A stretch of DNA of 64,000 bases from Thalassotalea sp. LPB0316 (GTDB lineage Bacteria; Pseudomonadota; Gammaproteobacteria; Enterobacterales; Alteromonadaceae): NCBI RefSeq assembly GCF_014898095.1, contig NZ_CP062946.1, positions 496,001-560,000 on the forward strand, read 5' to 3'. Below are positions 1 to 9,587 of the stretch, piece after piece (positions within the stretch are counted from its first letter, which is position 1; every line of letters begins with the position of its first letter). The notes under the pieces are model-generated. The model ran no database searches. It was not told the origin of the DNA and was given only the letters and a program-made list of their open reading frames with translations. The position numbers and the translations under genes were made by a program.

Positions 1-2861
1 AATTGCATTTCTTCAATTTCTAATGCACGTTGATCTTTTTCAACGCCATCACGAGTGAAGATTTGTACGTCGATGATAGTACCTGAAACAGAGTTTGGTA
101 CACGTAACGAGCTGTCTTTTACGTCAGCTGCTTTTTCACCGAAGATTGCACGTAATAGTTTTTCTTCTGGTGTTAATTGCGTTTCACCTTTAGGCGTTAC
201 TTTACCTACTAAGATGTCGCCGCCTTTAACTTCAGCACCAATGTAAACAACGCCAGACTCATCTAGCTTGCTCAGTGCTGATTCACCAACGTTAGGAATG
301 TCTGAAGTGATTTCTTCAGCACCTAATTTAGTGTCACGTGCGATACAAGATAATTCTTGAATGTGAATCGTTGTAAAACGGTCTTCTTGCGCTACACGCT
401 CAGAAATCAACATCGAATCCTCGAAGTTGTAACCATTCCAAGGCATGAATGCGATACGCATGTTTTGACCAAGTGCTAAGTCACCTAAGTCAGTTGAAGG
501 ACCATCTGCTAATACATCACCACGAACAACTGGCTCACCTACGCGACACGTTGGACGTTGGTTGATACATGTGTTTTGGTTAGAACGCGTGTATTTAGTT
601 AAGTTGTAGATATCGATACCAGCTTCACCTGGCACCATTTCATCTTCATTTACTTTCACTACGATACGAGATGCATCTACGTAATCAACAACACCACCGC
701 GCTTAGCAACTGCAGTTACACCTGAGTCTACCGCGATAGTTTTTTCCATACCTGTACCGACTAAAGGCTTATCAGCTTTTAATGTAGGTACAGCTTGACG
801 TTGCATGTTCGCACCCATCAAGGCACGGTTAGCATCATCGTGCTCTAGGAATGGAATTAGTGATGCTGCTACAGAAACGATTTGCTGTGGAGATACATCC
901 ATATACTGAACTTGTTCAGCAGACATTAAGGTAAATTCGTTTTTGTGACGACATGGTACTAAGCCATCAACTAATTTACCGTTTTCATCTACTTCAGCGT
1001 TCGCCTGTGCAACCACGAAGTTACCTTCTTCGATTGCCGATAAGTAATCAACTTCGTCCGTTACCACACCATCAACAATCTTGCGGTATGGTGTTTCTAA
1101 GAAACCGTAATCGTTGGTACGCGCGTAACAAGATAACGAGTTAATTAGACCGATGTTTGGACCTTCTGGCGTTTCGATTGGACAAACACGACCGTAGTGG
1201 GTTGGGTGAACGTCACGTACTTCGAAGCCTGCGCGTTCACGCGTTAAACCACCTGGGCCTAATGCAGAAATACGACGCTTATGTGTTACTTCTGATAACG
1301 GGTTGTTTTGATCCATGAACTGAGAAAGTTGTGATGAACCAAAGAATTCTTTAACCGCTGCAGAGATCGGCTTAGCATTAATTAGGTCTTGCGGCATTAC
1401 TGCATCTAAATCACCTAATGATAAACGCTCACGTACAGCACGCTCTACACGAACTAAGCCAACGCGGAATTGGTTTTCTGCCATTTCGCCAACGCTACGG
1501 ATACGACGGTTACCTAAGTGATCGATATCATCTGTTTCGCCTTTACCATCGCGGATCGCGATTAACGTTTTCATTACAGAGATAATGTCGTCGTTTGATA
1601 ATACGCCTTCACCGGTATCTTCTGATAAGCCAACACGACGGTTGAACTTCATACGACCTACTGTTGATAAGTCATAACGCTCTAATGAGAAGAATAGGTT
1701 AGCAAATAACGCTTCAGCAGCGTCCTTTGTTGGTGGCTCACCAGGGCGCATCATTCGATAAATTTCAACTAAGGCCTCTAAGCGGTTAGTTGTTGTGTCG
1801 ATGCGCAAGGTATCAGACATATATGAACCAACATCAAATTCGTTCATGTATAAGGTGTCTAATGTTTTGTGGCCTGCTTGGCTTAACTCAGCTAATAACT
1901 CTAAGGTAATTTCAGCATTTGCTTCAGCAATAACTTCACCCGTTGATTCATCGATGTAAGCTTTAGATAACACTTTGCCTACGATGTAATCTGCTGGTAC
2001 TTCTAATTCGGTAACATTTTCTTTATCTAATGTACGAATGTGACGCGCTGTAATACGACGACCTTGCTCAACAATGACATCACCATTTGGTAATTTAATG
2101 TCGAAGGTTGCTGTTTCACCGCGTAAGCGCTCTGGGATTAATTCCATGATCATCTTGTCGCCTTTGATTTCAAAAGCTGTTGTGTCATAGAACATCGCTA
2201 AGATTTCTTCAGTTGAGTAATCTAAAGCGCGCAAAATAATTGACGCCGGTAATTTACGACGACGGTCAATACGTACGAATAAGTTATCTTTCGGGTCAAA
2301 CTCAAAGTCTAACCAAGAACCACGGTAAGGGATTACACGTGCGTTGTATAACACTTTACCTGAAGAGTGTGTTTTACCTTTGTCGTGATCAAAGAAAACA
2401 CCTGGTGAACGGTGTAATTGCGAAACAATAACACGCTCAGTACCATTAATAACGAACGTACCGTTCTCTGTCATTAATGGGATTTCACCCATATACACTT
2501 CTTGCTCTTTGATATCTTTTACTGTGCCAGCTGGTGCGTCTTTATCGTACAGCACTAAGCGTAATTTCACACGTAAAGGAGCAGAATACGTAACGCCGCG
2601 AATTTGACATTCTTTAACGTCAAATAATGGCTCACCTAAACGGTAGCTTACGTATTGTAATTCTGAGCTACCTGAGTAGCTTTTAATTGGAAAGATTGAA
2701 CGGAACGCGGCTTCTAAACCGGTTTCGCCAGTAGGATCAATATCAATGAACTTTCGGAAAGATTCGAGTTGGATGGACAACAAGAATGGATAATCCATTA
2801 CTTGTGCACTTTTACCAAAGTCCTTTCTAATTCGTTTCTTTTCAGAGTAAGAGTAAACCAT
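1..2861 (-). CDS. rpoB: RNA polymerase subunit beta (3' part outside window)
   Basis: Beta subunit of DNA-directed RNA polymerase, which forms half of the catalytic cleft. The reverse strand reads from ATG at 2859-2861 ([16 protein letters not shown]), with GAGG about seven bases upstream, and stays open to the window edge. About 953 of the usual ~1340 codons are present. The rifampicin-binding cluster ([20 protein letters not shown]) is visible near codons 510-530 with the ordinary D, H and S residues, so nothing suggests rifampicin resistance. It lies 242 bp downstream of rplL, separated by an attenuator-like hairpin and a long processing-type hairpin, as in E. coli. The downstream rpoC is outside the window. 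Identity is certain. Confidence 0.98.
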   Translation of the reverse strand, partial: MVYSYSEKKRIRKDFGKSAQVMDYPFLLSIQLESFRKFIDIDPTGETGLEAAFRSIFPIKSYSGSSELQYVSYRLGEPLFDVKECQIRGVTYSAPLRVKLRLVLYDKDAPAGTVKDIKEQEVYMGEIPLMTENGTFVINGTERVIVSQLHRSPGVFFDHDKGKTHSSGKVLYNARVIPYRGSWLDFEFDPKDNLFVRIDRRRKLPASIILRALDYSTEEILAMFYDTTAFEIKGDKMIMELIPERLRGETATFDIKLPNGDVIVEQGRRITARHIRTLDKENVTELEVPADYIVGKVLSKAYIDESTGEVIAEANAEITLELLAELSQAGHKTLDTLYMNEFDVGSYMSDTLRIDTTTNRLEALVEIYRMMRPGEPPTKDAAEALFANLFFSLERYDLSTVGRMKFNRRVGLSEDTGEGVLSNDDIISVMKTLIAIRDGKGETDDIDHLGNRRIRSVGEMAENQFRVGLVRVERAVRERLSLGDLDAVMPQDLINAKPISAAVKEFFGSSQLSQFMDQNNPLSEVTHKRRISALGPGGLTRERAGFEVRDVHPTHYGRVCPIETPEGPNIGLINSLSCYARTNDYGFLETPYRKIVDGVVTDEVDYLSAIEEGNFVVAQANAEVDENGKLVDGLVPCRHKNEFTLMSAEQVQYMDVSPQQIVSVAASLIPFLEHDDANRALMGANMQRQAVPTLKADKPLVGTGMEKTIAVDSGVTAVAKRGGVVDYVDASRIVVKVNEDEMVPGEAGIDIYNLTKYTRSNQNTCINQRPTCRVGEPVVRGDVLADGPSTDLGDLALGQNMRIAFMPWNGYNFEDSMLISERVAQEDRFTTIHIQELSCIARDTKLGAEEITSDIPNVGESALSKLDESGVVYIGAEVKGGDILVGKVTPKGETQLTPEEKLLRAIFGEKAADVKDSSLRVPNSVSGTIIDVQIFTRDGVEKDQRALEIEEMQ

Positions 2862-2930
2862 GGGGTTCCTCAGCTAGCTGGTTATACCGAATCTGTCTGG
2901 GAGCAGACAGCCTATTGCTGTGACATCAAA

Positions 2931-2974
2931 TGCCAAGTTGATTGCACACTGATTAATATGCAGTCAACTTGGCA
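2931..2974 (-). promoter_or_regulatory. Long hairpin in rplL-rpoB spacer, RNase III-type processing site
   Basis: Inverted repeat with arms of about 15 bases (TGCCAAGTTGA... / ...TCAACTTGGCA) and a short AT loop, with no T-run after it. In E. coli the rplL-rpoB spacer carries an RNase III cleavage hairpin at the same place. The position and long stem suggest the same role; cleavage itself is inferred. Confidence 0.6.
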
Positions 2975-3035
2975 ATACGTCTAAACTTTTAATAATGCAC
3001 TGTTTTTGTGTAAAAAAAAACCACTTTATTTAGCG

Positions 3036-3067
3036 CAAAAAGGCCGGTGACGTTTAAATCACCAGCC
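3036..3067 (-). terminator. Partial terminator (attenuator) between rplL and rpoB
   Basis: Read on the reverse strand, a GGCTGGTGA/TCACCGGCC hairpin is followed by TTTTT about 40 bases after the rplL stop. Ribosomal protein genes upstream are normally made in excess over rpoBC through a leaky terminator at this position, so it probably lets only part of the transcripts into rpoB. Confidence 0.75.
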
Positions 3068-3103
3068 AATGCCTGTTAGGCAAGTAATCTGTCAATAAAC
3101 AGA

Positions 3104-3472
3104 TTATTTGATCTCAACAGTAGCACCTGCTTCTTCAAGATCTTTCTTAAGTGCTTCAGCTTCTTCTTTAGAAACACCTTCTTTAAGAGCTTTAGGAGCA
3201 GCTTCAACTAATTCTTTAGCTTCTTTTAAGCCAAGGCCAGTTGCGCCACGTACTGCTTTGATTACAGCAACTTTCTTATCGCCGAAACCAGCTAAGATTA
3301 CGTCGAATTCAGTTTGCTCAGCAGCAGCACCGCCAGCGTCACCACCAGCAACAGCAACAGCAGCAGCAGCTGATACGCCGAACTTCTCTTCCATTGCTTC
3401 AATTAATTCTACTACGTCCATTACTGACATTTCAGCAATAGCATTTAGGATATCGTCTTTAGAAATAGACAT
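3104..3472 (-). CDS. rplL: 50S ribosomal protein L7/L12
   Basis: Stalk protein of the large ribosomal subunit; dimers bind L10 and recruit translation GTPases. At 122 aa it has the usual family length: an N-terminal dimerisation part ([20 protein letters not shown]), an Ala/Gly-rich hinge around residues 35-52, and the conserved C-terminal domain ([20 protein letters not shown], then [12 protein letters not shown]). It follows rplJ after a 108 bp spacer and precedes the rpoB attenuator. The order rplK-rplA-rplJ-rplL-rpoB is the standard bacterial arrangement. Confidence 0.98.
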   Translation of the reverse strand: MSISKDDILNAIAEMSVMDVVELIEAMEEKFGVSAAAAVAVAGGDAGGAAAEQTEFDVILAGFGDKKVAVIKAVRGATGLGLKEAKELVEAAPKALKEGVSKEEAEALKKDLEEAGATVEIK

Positions 3473-3580
3473 TATTCAATTTCCTGTGTTTAGGTAAACA
3501 ATCTAAATATGATTGTTTGAAATAACTATAAAATACAAAAAGTGCGAGTTGGTCTCTTATAAACAAGAGGGTAACAACTA

Positions 3581-4075
3581 TTAAGCAGCTTCTTGCTCTT
3601 TCTGATCGCGAATTGCTGCAATCGTGCGGCATAATTTGCCTGCAGATGCTTCTTTCATAGCGCTCATTAAACGTGCAATTGCTTCGTCGTACGTTGGTAG
3701 CTTCGCTAACATCGCAACGTCTACTGCGTTTCCTTCGAATGCTGCAGCTTTTAATTCAAAGTTTTCGTTTTCTTTAGCGAAATCTGTGAATAAACGCGCT
3801 GCTGCACCTGGGTGCTCGTTTGAAAATGCAATTAATGAAGGACCAACTAGTGTTTCAGTAACACATTCAAATTCAGTACCTTCTAAAGCACGACGTGCTA
3901 ATGTGTTACGGACAACTTTCATCCATACGCCATTTTCACGTGCTTGCTTACGTAAAGCAGTAATTGCTTCAACTGTGATACCGCGAGAATCCGCGATTAC
4001 AGCTGACTGAGCGCCATTGGCAGCTTCATGAACTTCAGCAACAATTGCTTTTTTGTCATCAAGATTGATAGCCAT
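3581..4075 (-). CDS. rplJ: 50S ribosomal protein L10
   Basis: Stalk base protein that anchors L7/L12 and, with them, represses its own mRNA. I place the start at ATG 4073-4075 ([19 protein letters not shown]), giving 164 aa, the usual length. An in-frame ATG 21 bases upstream would add MNQELKP, but that stretch is the ribosome binding site itself (CAGGAG nine bases before the chosen ATG). The upstream 230 bases hold the L10 leader and its promoter, so translation of rplJ and rplL is probably autoregulated. Confidence 0.97.
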   Translation of the reverse strand: MAINLDDKKAIVAEVHEAANGAQSAVIADSRGITVEAITALRKQARENGVWMKVVRNTLARRALEGTEFECVTETLVGPSLIAFSNEHPGAAARLFTDFAKENENFELKAAAFEGNAVDVAMLAKLPTYDEAIARLMSAMKEASAGKLCRTIAAIRDQKEQEAA

Positions 4076-4310
4076 TGGCTTTAACTCCTGGTTCAACCGG
4101 ATTTAACTCCGGTAATTACAACTCCGTATGTCTTCGACTTACGGCCATTACGGCGAGAGCCAGAAATTTAAGGAAATATCTGGGTAATCACCATCTACGT
4201 AGGAAAATTAAGGTTAACTAATTAGCTAAGCTAACATGCAAACCACCTACGGTCTTTGACGGGACTGTTTAAAAATCAACTTTAAAAACAGTTCCTACCA
4301 AAAATAAGGG
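4076..4310 (-). ncRNA. L10 leader (autoregulatory mRNA leader of rplJL)
   Basis: Untranslated leader between the promoter and rplJ. On the reverse strand it has the blocks typical of gammaproteobacterial L10 leaders: GACCGTAGGTGGTTTGCAT, then CCTACGTAGATGGTGATTACC, then a run of small hairpins up to the start codon. In E. coli the L10-(L7/L12)4 complex binds this RNA and blocks translation. Assignment rests on position and remembered motif similarity; a covariance-model search (Rfam L10_leader) would confirm it. Confidence 0.8.
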
Positions 4311-4315
4311 GCGAA

Positions 4316-4344
4316 ATTATAGTTCAATATTTCACCCCTGTAAA
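4316..4344 (-). promoter_or_regulatory. Promoter of rplJL-rpoBC
   Basis: Reverse strand TTTACA (4339-4344), 17-base spacer, perfect TATAAT (4316-4321). It overlaps the 3' end of rplA and points into the L10 leader, matching the known internal PL10 promoter position. Confidence 0.8.
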
Positions 4345-4348
4345 GGTC

Positions 4349-5044
4349 TTAGAAGTTTAAAGTACCTTGATCTACAGATACACCAGCACCCATAGTTGTT
4401 GATACAGAGATCTTCTTAATGTATTGACCTTTAGCATTAGCTGGTTTTGCTTTCTTAAGCGCTTCCAATAATGCTTCTAAGTTTTCTTGTAACTTAGCGT
4501 CTTCGAAATCAACCTTACCGATTGTTGTATGGATGATGCCGTTTTTGTCGTTACGGTAACGGATTTGACCAGCTTTTGCGTTGTTAACCGCAGTTACTAC
4601 GTCTGGAGTTACAGTACCAACCTTCGGGTTAGGCATTAAGCCACGTGGGCCTAAGATTTGACCTAACTGACCTACAACACGCATTGCATCTGGAGTAGCA
4701 ATAACAACGTCGAAGTCCATTTGACCCGCTTTAACTTGTTCAGCTAAGTCGTCCATACCAACGATGTCAGCACCTGCTTCTTTCGCTTTATCTGCGTTTG
4801 CACCTTGAGTGAAAACAGCAACGCGAACGTCACGACCCGTACCGTTTGGTAGTACAGTTGCACCACGAACGTTTTGGTCTGATTTACGAGCATCGATACC
4901 TAAGTTGATAGCAACATCTACACTTTCTTTGAATTTAGCTGTCGCTAATTCTTTTAAAAGTGCTAATGCTTCATTGATTTCATAGTCTTTTAATACGTCT
5001 ACTTTTTCACGGATAAGACGAGCGCGCTTTGATAATTTAGCCAT
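4349..5044 (-). CDS. rplA: 50S ribosomal protein L1
   Basis: Large-subunit protein of the mobile L1 stalk, which helps release E-site tRNA; in many bacteria it also represses the rplKA mRNA. At 231 aa it has the expected length, from [16 protein letters not shown] to [11 protein letters not shown]. Conserved blocks are visible, for example [15 protein letters not shown] and [19 protein letters not shown]. It starts four bases after the rplK stop, so the two are cotranscribed and probably translationally coupled. The rplJ promoter sits over its 3' end. Confidence 0.98.
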   Translation of the reverse strand: MAKLSKRARLIREKVDVLKDYEINEALALLKELATAKFKESVDVAINLGIDARKSDQNVRGATVLPNGTGRDVRVAVFTQGANADKAKEAGADIVGMDDLAEQVKAGQMDFDVVIATPDAMRVVGQLGQILGPRGLMPNPKVGTVTPDVVTAVNNAKAGQIRYRNDKNGIIHTTIGKVDFEDAKLQENLEALLEALKKAKPANAKGQYIKKISVSTTMGAGVSVDQGTLNF

Positions 5045-5048
5045 TCGA

Positions 5049-5477
5049 TTAACCCTCTACCACTAAGCCCATTGAACGAGCAGAGCCCGCGATAGTATTA
5101 ACAGCTGCGTCCATGTCGCCTGCTGTTAAATCTGGTTCTTTCATCTTAACGATTTCTTCAAGTTGAGCACGTGTAACAGTACCAACTTTTTCAGTGTTAG
5201 GACGACCTGAACCTGACTTGATACCAGCAGCTTTCTTAAGTAAGTAAGATGCAGGTGGAGTCTTAGTTTCGAACGTGAAAGAACGGTCATTGTATACAGT
5301 AATAACTACTGGTACTGGAGCGCCTTTGTCTAATGCATCTGTACGAGCGTTGAATGCTTTACAGAATTCCATGATGTTAACACCGTGTTGACCTAAAGCA
5401 GGACCAACTGGTGGTGACGGGTTAGCTGCACCAGCAGCTACTTGTAGCTTGATTAAAGCTTGGACTTTTTTAGCCAT
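5049..5477 (-). CDS. rplK: 50S ribosomal protein L11
   Basis: Large-subunit protein of the GTPase-associated centre, needed for RelA activation and factor function. The start is placed at ATG 5475-5477 ([16 protein letters not shown]), giving 142 aa, the normal length. A longer frame beginning 48 bases upstream ([13 protein letters not shown]) runs through the leader and is not conserved in the family. AAAGG lies ten bases before the chosen start. The proline-rich N-terminal motif ([14 protein letters not shown]) is intact. It is first in the rplK-rplA unit behind its own promoter. Confidence 0.97.
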   Translation of the reverse strand: MAKKVQALIKLQVAAGAANPSPPVGPALGQHGVNIMEFCKAFNARTDALDKGAPVPVVITVYNDRSFTFETKTPPASYLLKKAAGIKSGSGRPNTEKVGTVTRAQLEEIVKMKEPDLTAGDMDAAVNTIAGSARSMGLVVEG

Positions 5478-5624
5478 CTTTATAAAACCTTTGTTATGGG
5501 TAATATCGCTAGTTCTTTCGAACACTACACCGCCCCTTTAAAAGGGTAGAAGTGTTAGCTCCCCGTGGATTAAAATTTACCGTTTTCGGCCAGCTTTCGC
5601 CCGCCCAAATAAAAACGGTAGCGG

Positions 5625-5654
5625 ATTATAAAATAATCAACACTACCGTTTCAA
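5625..5654 (-). promoter_or_regulatory. Promoter of rplKA
   Basis: Reverse strand TTGAAA (5649-5654), 18-base spacer, perfect TATAAT (5625-5630), in the 220 bp gap between nusG and rplK. The matching arms AACGGTAG/CTACCGTT around it could also form a weak nusG terminator. Confidence 0.7.
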
Positions 5655-5697
5655 GTACTAATTTAAATTAACGTTCTAATTTAACAAATAATTAAAA

Positions 5698-6270
5698 TTA
5701 GCCTTTTTCAACTTGTGAGAATTCAAGATCAACTGGCGTAGAACGACCGAAAATAAGCACAGATACTTTGATGCGGTTTTTCTCGTAGTCTAACTCTTCA
5801 ACAACACCGTTAAAGTCAGCAAATGGACCATCGATAACACGGACAACCTCACCCACTTCAAACAATGTTTTAGGTTTAGGCTTATCAGTTGAGTCTTCTA
5901 GGCGTTGCAATATGCGATCCGCTTCACGTTGTGTGATAGGTGCAGGGCGATCTGACGTACCACCGATAAAGCCGAGTACACGTGGAACACTTTTAACTAA
6001 GTGCCATGCTTCTTCATCCATCGCCATTTCAACTAATACATAACCTGGGAAGAACTTGCGAGCACTCTTGCGCTTTTGACCAGCACGCATTTCGACAACT
6101 TCTTCTGTTGGTACTAGGATTTGACCGAATTTATCTTCTAAACCGTGAATTTGGATGTGCTCAAGTAATGTCTTTTGCACGCGAGCTTCGTAGCCTGAAA
6201 ACGCTTGAACTACGTACCAACGCAATTTTGGTGCTGCGTTTTCTTCTGTAAATGATTTTTCGTCAGTCAT
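5698..6270 (-). CDS. nusG: Transcription termination/antitermination factor NusG
   Basis: Binds RNA polymerase and couples it to Rho or to the ribosome. The start is set at ATG 6268-6270 ([28 protein letters not shown]), giving 190 aa; a 13-residue extension upstream reads back into secE and is not expected. An N-terminal NGN domain ([15 protein letters not shown]...FPGYVLVEM) is followed by a KOW domain ([22 protein letters not shown]). It starts two bases after the secE stop, so the pair is coupled, as across most bacteria. Confidence 0.98.
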   Translation of the reverse strand: MTDEKSFTEENAAPKLRWYVVQAFSGYEARVQKTLLEHIQIHGLEDKFGQILVPTEEVVEMRAGQKRKSARKFFPGYVLVEMAMDEEAWHLVKSVPRVLGFIGGTSDRPAPITQREADRILQRLEDSTDKPKPKTLFEVGEVVRVIDGPFADFNGVVEELDYEKNRIKVSVLIFGRSTPVDLEFSQVEKG

Positions 6271-6272
6271 AA

Positions 6273-6653
6273 TTACGCCGAAACTCCAGTGATTAAGCCA
6301 ACAACCCACATTAATAGAGAGTCAATGCCCCATAAAATTAACGACATTATTAAAGTTGCCACAAGTACAATACCTGTTGTTTGCAAGGCTTCTTGGCGTG
6401 TTGGCCAAACGACTTTGCGAACTTCAGTTCTTGATTCTTTAGCAAACTCAATAAACGTACGGCCTTTTTCAGTTTGTGCTGCGATAAACGCGGCAATCAC
6501 TACTGCTACCACCACGCCAATTGCGCGAAATAATACTGATTCGTTACTAAAATAATAGTTACCAAAAACAGCACCCGCTAAAATAAGAAGCGTTAGCCCC
6601 CATTTTAGTACATCGAGAGAACCGCCTGTTTGGTTTTCCGTACTTGCATTCAT
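6273..6653 (-). CDS. secE: Preprotein translocase subunit SecE
   Basis: Small essential inner-membrane subunit that clamps SecY in the Sec translocon. At 126 aa it is the long gammaproteobacterial form with three membrane segments (about residues 16-34, 40-59 and 92-118). The conserved cytoplasmic amphipathic helix comes before the last one ([24 protein letters not shown]). It lies between tRNA-Trp and nusG and probably shares their transcript. Confidence 0.97.
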   Translation of the reverse strand: MNASTENQTGGSLDVLKWGLTLLILAGAVFGNYYFSNESVLFRAIGVVVAVVIAAFIAAQTEKGRTFIEFAKESRTEVRKVVWPTRQEALQTTGIVLVATLIMSLILWGIDSLLMWVVGLITGVSA

Positions 6654-6729
6654 ATATTTGACCCGTAAATCGTCTTTAGCAATTTTAGCTACTTCTTTTA
6701 GTGAAGGTTGATATCACTAAACAATAATT

Positions 6730-6806
6730 TGGCAGGGGTAGAGAGATTCGAACTCCCAACCGTCGGTTTTGGAGACCGCTGTTCTACCAATTGGAACTAT
6801 ACCCCT
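6730..6806 (-). tRNA. tRNA-Trp (anticodon CCA)
   Basis: The reverse strand folds as a cloverleaf: acceptor AGGGGTA/TACCCCT, anticodon loop CTCCAAA, T-arm GGGAGTTCGAATCTCTC, encoded CCA end. It lies between tufB and secE, where many Alteromonadales keep it. Confidence 0.97.
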
Positions 6807-6878
6807 ATATACACTTACACTTATCGGGTGAATCTTGTTTTTTTGGGATTTAAGAGTAACTCGAGAAGTGAGGTCGCT

Positions 6879-6906
6879 ATTATACTGGCTTAGTCGAGTA
6901 ACTCAA
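6879..6906 (-). promoter_or_regulatory. Promoter of tRNA-Trp-secE-nusG
   Basis: Reverse strand TTGAGT (6901-6906), 16-base spacer, perfect TATAAT (6879-6884), about 70 bases before tRNA-Trp. The three genes therefore appear to form a unit separate from tufB. Confidence 0.75.
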
Positions 6907-7110
6907 GATCATTTTCTGATTGTCGATAAATTTGCTTTTCTTCTTGAAGCGCTTCGTTCATTAACCATAGTGACTAGCTTATTTTAGTGCATCTAAAGAA
7001 AAGTTTGAGCGAGCCTAGCGCTCAAAAGGTTTATGATATATGTAAAATTGAGTGGTTATATTTTGATACATCACCTTATGATTCCATAGAAAAGATTAAT
7101 TCATAAGAGA

Positions 7111-7520
7111 TTCTGGCCTAATACACCGCCGGAATGACGAATACCACACAATCACTCTCCTCAAATGCCGTCATCCTGAGGAGCAAAGCGAGCTCAGGTT
7201 CTCCTGACATTACAACAAGTCTTATCAACAAAGAATTCCGGCCTAAGACACCGCCGGAATGACGAATACCATTCATTCTCTCTGCGCAAAGACCGTCATC
7301 CTGAGGAGCCAAGCGAGCTCAGGATCTCCTGACGTTACAACGAGTCTTATTAACAAGAGATTCCGGCCTAAGACACCGCCGGAATGACGAATACCACACA
7401 ATCACTCTCCTCCAATGACGTCATCCTGAGGAGCCAAGCGAGCTCAGGATCTCCTGACGTTACAACAAGTCTTATCAACAAAGGATTCCGGCCTAAAACA
7501 CCGCCGGAATGACGAATATG
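7111..7520. repeat. 125-bp tandem repeat, three units plus a partial fourth
   Basis: The block CCGCCGGAATGACGAATA begins at 7126, 7251, 7376 and 7501, an exact 125-base period. Each unit holds two inverted repeats: ATTCCGGC...GCCGGAAT with a 10-base loop, and CCTGAG...CTCAGG around CTCGCTTGGCTC. Units differ at a few positions only. A short reading frame across it is a by-product of the repeat. It occupies the spacer between the tufB tail duplicate and the secE promoter; the bases from 6907 to 7110 hold nothing else I recognise. Similar GTCATCC...GGAATGAC palindromes are common intergenic repeats in many proteobacteria; the array length here is unusual. Confidence 0.95.
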
Positions 7521-7524
7521 TAAA

Positions 7525-7620
7525 AACAAAAAAAGAGCACCGAAGTGCTCTTTTTTAGGTTTGGTTTGTTATCAAAGATTAGTCAAGAATCTTAGATACA
7601 ACACCAGCACCTACTGTACG
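7525..7620 (-). pseudogene. Duplicated 3' tail of tufB with its terminator
   Basis: About 96 bases nearly identical to 7731-7827: terminator hairpin, spacer and the last 13 codons plus stop of tufB (stop at 7579-7581), offset by 207 bases. After the copied TGTACG the sequence diverges completely. It cannot encode EF-Tu and is best read as a tail remnant left by recombination or partial tandem duplication. Confidence 0.9.
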
Positions 7621-7730
7621 CCGCTCAACTGCGCGCCAGAGGCGCTTGTGAAAATTACTAAAAACAGTCCATTAGGACTCTTTTCTTAACGCATTTTCTC
7701 ATCACGGAACACCGTGAAGCTGGCCTCTAA
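7621..7730. repeat. Hairpin-rich insert between tufB terminator and tail remnant
   Basis: A 110-base stretch without coding potential holding nested inverted repeats: GCCAGAGGC near the left end answered by a GGCCTC-type arm near the right end, AGTCC/GGACT inside, and TCACGG/CCGTGA. It looks like a small non-autonomous palindromic element rather than plain spacer. Confidence 0.5.
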
Positions 7731-7732
7731 AA

Positions 7733-7763
7733 CAAAAAAAAGAGCACCGAAGTGCTCTTTTTT
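7733..7763 (-). terminator. Terminator of tufB
   Basis: Reverse strand GAGCAC-TTCG-GTGCTC stem with a stable tetraloop, followed by eight Ts, 23 bases after the tufB stop. A second copy at about 7526-7556 belongs to the duplicated tail. Confidence 0.93.
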
Positions 7764-7785
7764 AGGATTGGTTTGTTATCAAAGA

Positions 7786-8970
7786 TTAGTCAAGAATCTT
7801 AGATACAACACCAGCACCTACTGTACGGCCACCTTCACGGATAGCGAAGCGTAAACCTTCATCCATCGCGATTGGGTTGATTAGCTCAACAACAAACTTA
7901 AGGTTGTCGCCTGGCATTACCATTTCTACACCTTCCGGTAACTCTACAGCACCTGTGATGTCTGTTGTACGGAAGTAGAACTGTGGACGGTAACCTTTGA
8001 AGAATGGTGTATGACGACCTCCTTCATCTTTTGTTAATACGTAAACTTCTGATTCGAACTTCGTGTGTGGAGTGATTGAACCTGGCTTAGCAAGTACTTG
8101 ACCACGTTGAACTTCATCACGCTTAGTACCACGTAATAATACACCACAGTTCTCACCTGCACGACCTTCGTCAAGAAGCTTGCGGAACATCTCTACACCA
8201 GTACATGTTGTCGTTGTTGTATCTTTGATACCTACGATTTCTACGTCGTCACCTACACGGATGATACCGCGCTCTACACGACCTGTTACTACTGTACCAC
8301 GACCTTGGATTGAGAATACGTCTTCGATTGGTAAGATGAAGTCACCGTCGATTGCACGCTCTGGCTCTGGAATGTATGTGTCTAATTCGTTAGCAAGTTC
8401 TAAGATTTTCTCTTCCCATTGTGCTTCACCGTTAAGTGCGCCTAATGCTGAACCTTGGATGATTGGTAAGTCATCACCTGGGAAGTCGTACTCTGAAAGT
8501 AACTCACGTACTTCCATTTCTACTAATTCTAATAACTCTTCGTCGTCTACCATGTCACACTTGTTTAAGAAAACAATGATGTAAGGTACACCAACTTGGC
8601 GAGATAATAAGATGTGCTCACGTGTTTGTGGCATTGGACCATCTGTAGCAGCTACTACTAAGATCGCGCCGTCCATTTGTGCAGCACCTGTGATCATGTT
8701 TTTAACGTAATCGGCGTGACCAGGACAGTCTACGTGTGCGTAGTGACGTGATTCTGTGTCGTACTCAATGTGAGAAGTATTGATTGTAATACCACGCTCA
8801 CGCTCTTCTGGAGCGTTATCGATTTGAGCGAAATCACGAACTTCACCACCGTGAGTTTTTGTTAATACTGCAGAGATAGCAGCTGTTAAAGTTGTTTTAC
8901 CGTGGTCAACGTGTCCGATAGTACCAACGTTTACGTGCGGTTTCGAACGTTCAAATTTTTCTTTAGCCAC
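7786..8970 (-). CDS. tufB: Elongation factor Tu
   Basis: GTPase that delivers aminoacyl-tRNA to the ribosome. At 394 aa it is full length ([20 protein letters not shown] to GVVSKILD). The G motifs are intact: GHVDHGKT near residues 18-25, DCPGH near 80-84, NKCDMV near 135-140, SAL near 173-175. It follows a tRNA-Thr and probably shares the tRNA transcript, as tufB does in E. coli. A second tuf copy near the str operon is usual but lies outside this window. Its last 42 bases and terminator are duplicated just downstream. Confidence 0.98.
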   Translation of the reverse strand: MAKEKFERSKPHVNVGTIGHVDHGKTTLTAAISAVLTKTHGGEVRDFAQIDNAPEERERGITINTSHIEYDTESRHYAHVDCPGHADYVKNMITGAAQMDGAILVVAATDGPMPQTREHILLSRQVGVPYIIVFLNKCDMVDDEELLELVEMEVRELLSEYDFPGDDLPIIQGSALGALNGEAQWEEKILELANELDTYIPEPERAIDGDFILPIEDVFSIQGRGTVVTGRVERGIIRVGDDVEIVGIKDTTTTTCTGVEMFRKLLDEGRAGENCGVLLRGTKRDEVQRGQVLAKPGSITPHTKFESEVYVLTKDEGGRHTPFFKGYRPQFYFRTTDITGAVELPEGVEMVMPGDNLKFVVELINPIAMDEGLRFAIREGGRTVGAGVVSKILD

Positions 8971-9040
8971 TTTTAAATACCTTAAGTTAAAGTTTAGTTT
9001 AAAAAGTTTAGTTAAAGATAGAAGGATAGGTAATTGGGAA

Positions 9041-9117
9041 TGGTGCTAATAGGCAGATTCGAACTGCCGACCTCACCCTTACCAAGGGTGCGCTCTACCA
9101 ACTGAGCTATATCAGCA
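9041..9117 (-). tRNA. tRNA-Thr (anticodon GGT)
   Basis: Reverse-strand cloverleaf with anticodon arm CACCC-TTGGTAA-GGGTG, T-arm GGCAGTTCGAATCTGCC, encoded CCA. It matches the thrT position directly upstream of tufB. Confidence 0.97.
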
Positions 9118-9130
9118 CAATGCACAAATA

Positions 9131-9205
9131 TGGAGCGGGTGGCGGGAATCGAACCCGCTTCATTAGCTTGGAAGGCTAAGGTAATAGCCAGTATACGACA
9201 CCCGC
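9131..9205 (-). tRNA. tRNA-Gly (anticodon TCC)
   Basis: Reverse-strand cloverleaf: acceptor GCGGGTG/CACCCGC, anticodon loop CTTCCAA, T-arm GCGGGTTCGATTCCCGC, encoded CCA. It matches the glyT position. Confidence 0.97.
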
Positions 9206-9237
9206 TAAGCTATCAGACTATCTCTGCATATAAAAAA

Positions 9238-9256
9238 TGGTGGAGGGAGGTGGATT
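9238..9256 (-). pseudogene. 3' fragment of tRNA-Tyr with hairpin-rich insert
   Basis: Nineteen bases equal to the CCA end, acceptor 3' strand and T-stem of the adjacent tRNA-Tyr; the match including flank is 9234-9256 versus 9379-9401, offset 145. It breaks off inside the T-loop. The 126-base insert that follows (9257-9382) holds AAAAGG/CCTTTT and CAAAATTGT/ACAATTTTG hairpins and then a GTCGAACC that mimics a T-loop. Not functional as a tRNA. Confidence 0.85.
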
Positions 9257-9382
9257 ATAAAAGGCTCCTGCCTTTTACCCTTGCGGGCTGCTTGCGCATT
9301 CAAAATTGTTCCAGACAATTTTGTCGAACCTAAGTTCTCATCCAACTCGTCTTCACCTATGACGCTAGGCGTCTAAGTAAAA

Positions 9383-9467
9383 TGGTGGAGGGAGGTGGAT
9401 TCGAACCACCGAAGGCGGAGCCGTCAGATTTACAGTCTGATCCCTTTGGCCACTCGGGAACCCCTCC
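9383..9467 (-). tRNA. tRNA-Tyr (anticodon GTA)
   Basis: Reverse-strand 85-base tRNA with the long variable arm typical of bacterial tRNA-Tyr, anticodon loop CTGTAAA, T-arm GGTGGTTCGAATCCACC, encoded CCA. It matches the tyrU position. Confidence 0.97.
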
Positions 9468-9492
9468 AGGACTTTATTTCATAAAGTATTAA

Positions 9493-9568
<76 letters not shown>

Positions 9569-9587
9569 ACTACATTAAGTGGAGCGA

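Noticed and set aside
3108..4010. Long forward frames opposite rplL and rplJ
   Set aside because: Antisense shadows of Ala/Lys-rich ribosomal protein genes; they lack start signals and their translations match no family.
7118..7312. 64-residue reverse reading frame in the 125-bp repeat array
   Set aside because: It is just the repeat read in frame across two units, with no ribosome site and no protein-like composition.
7111..7520. Possible CRISPR array
   Set aside because: Units are 125 bases and nearly identical over their whole length; there are no short repeats separated by unique spacers and no cas genes.
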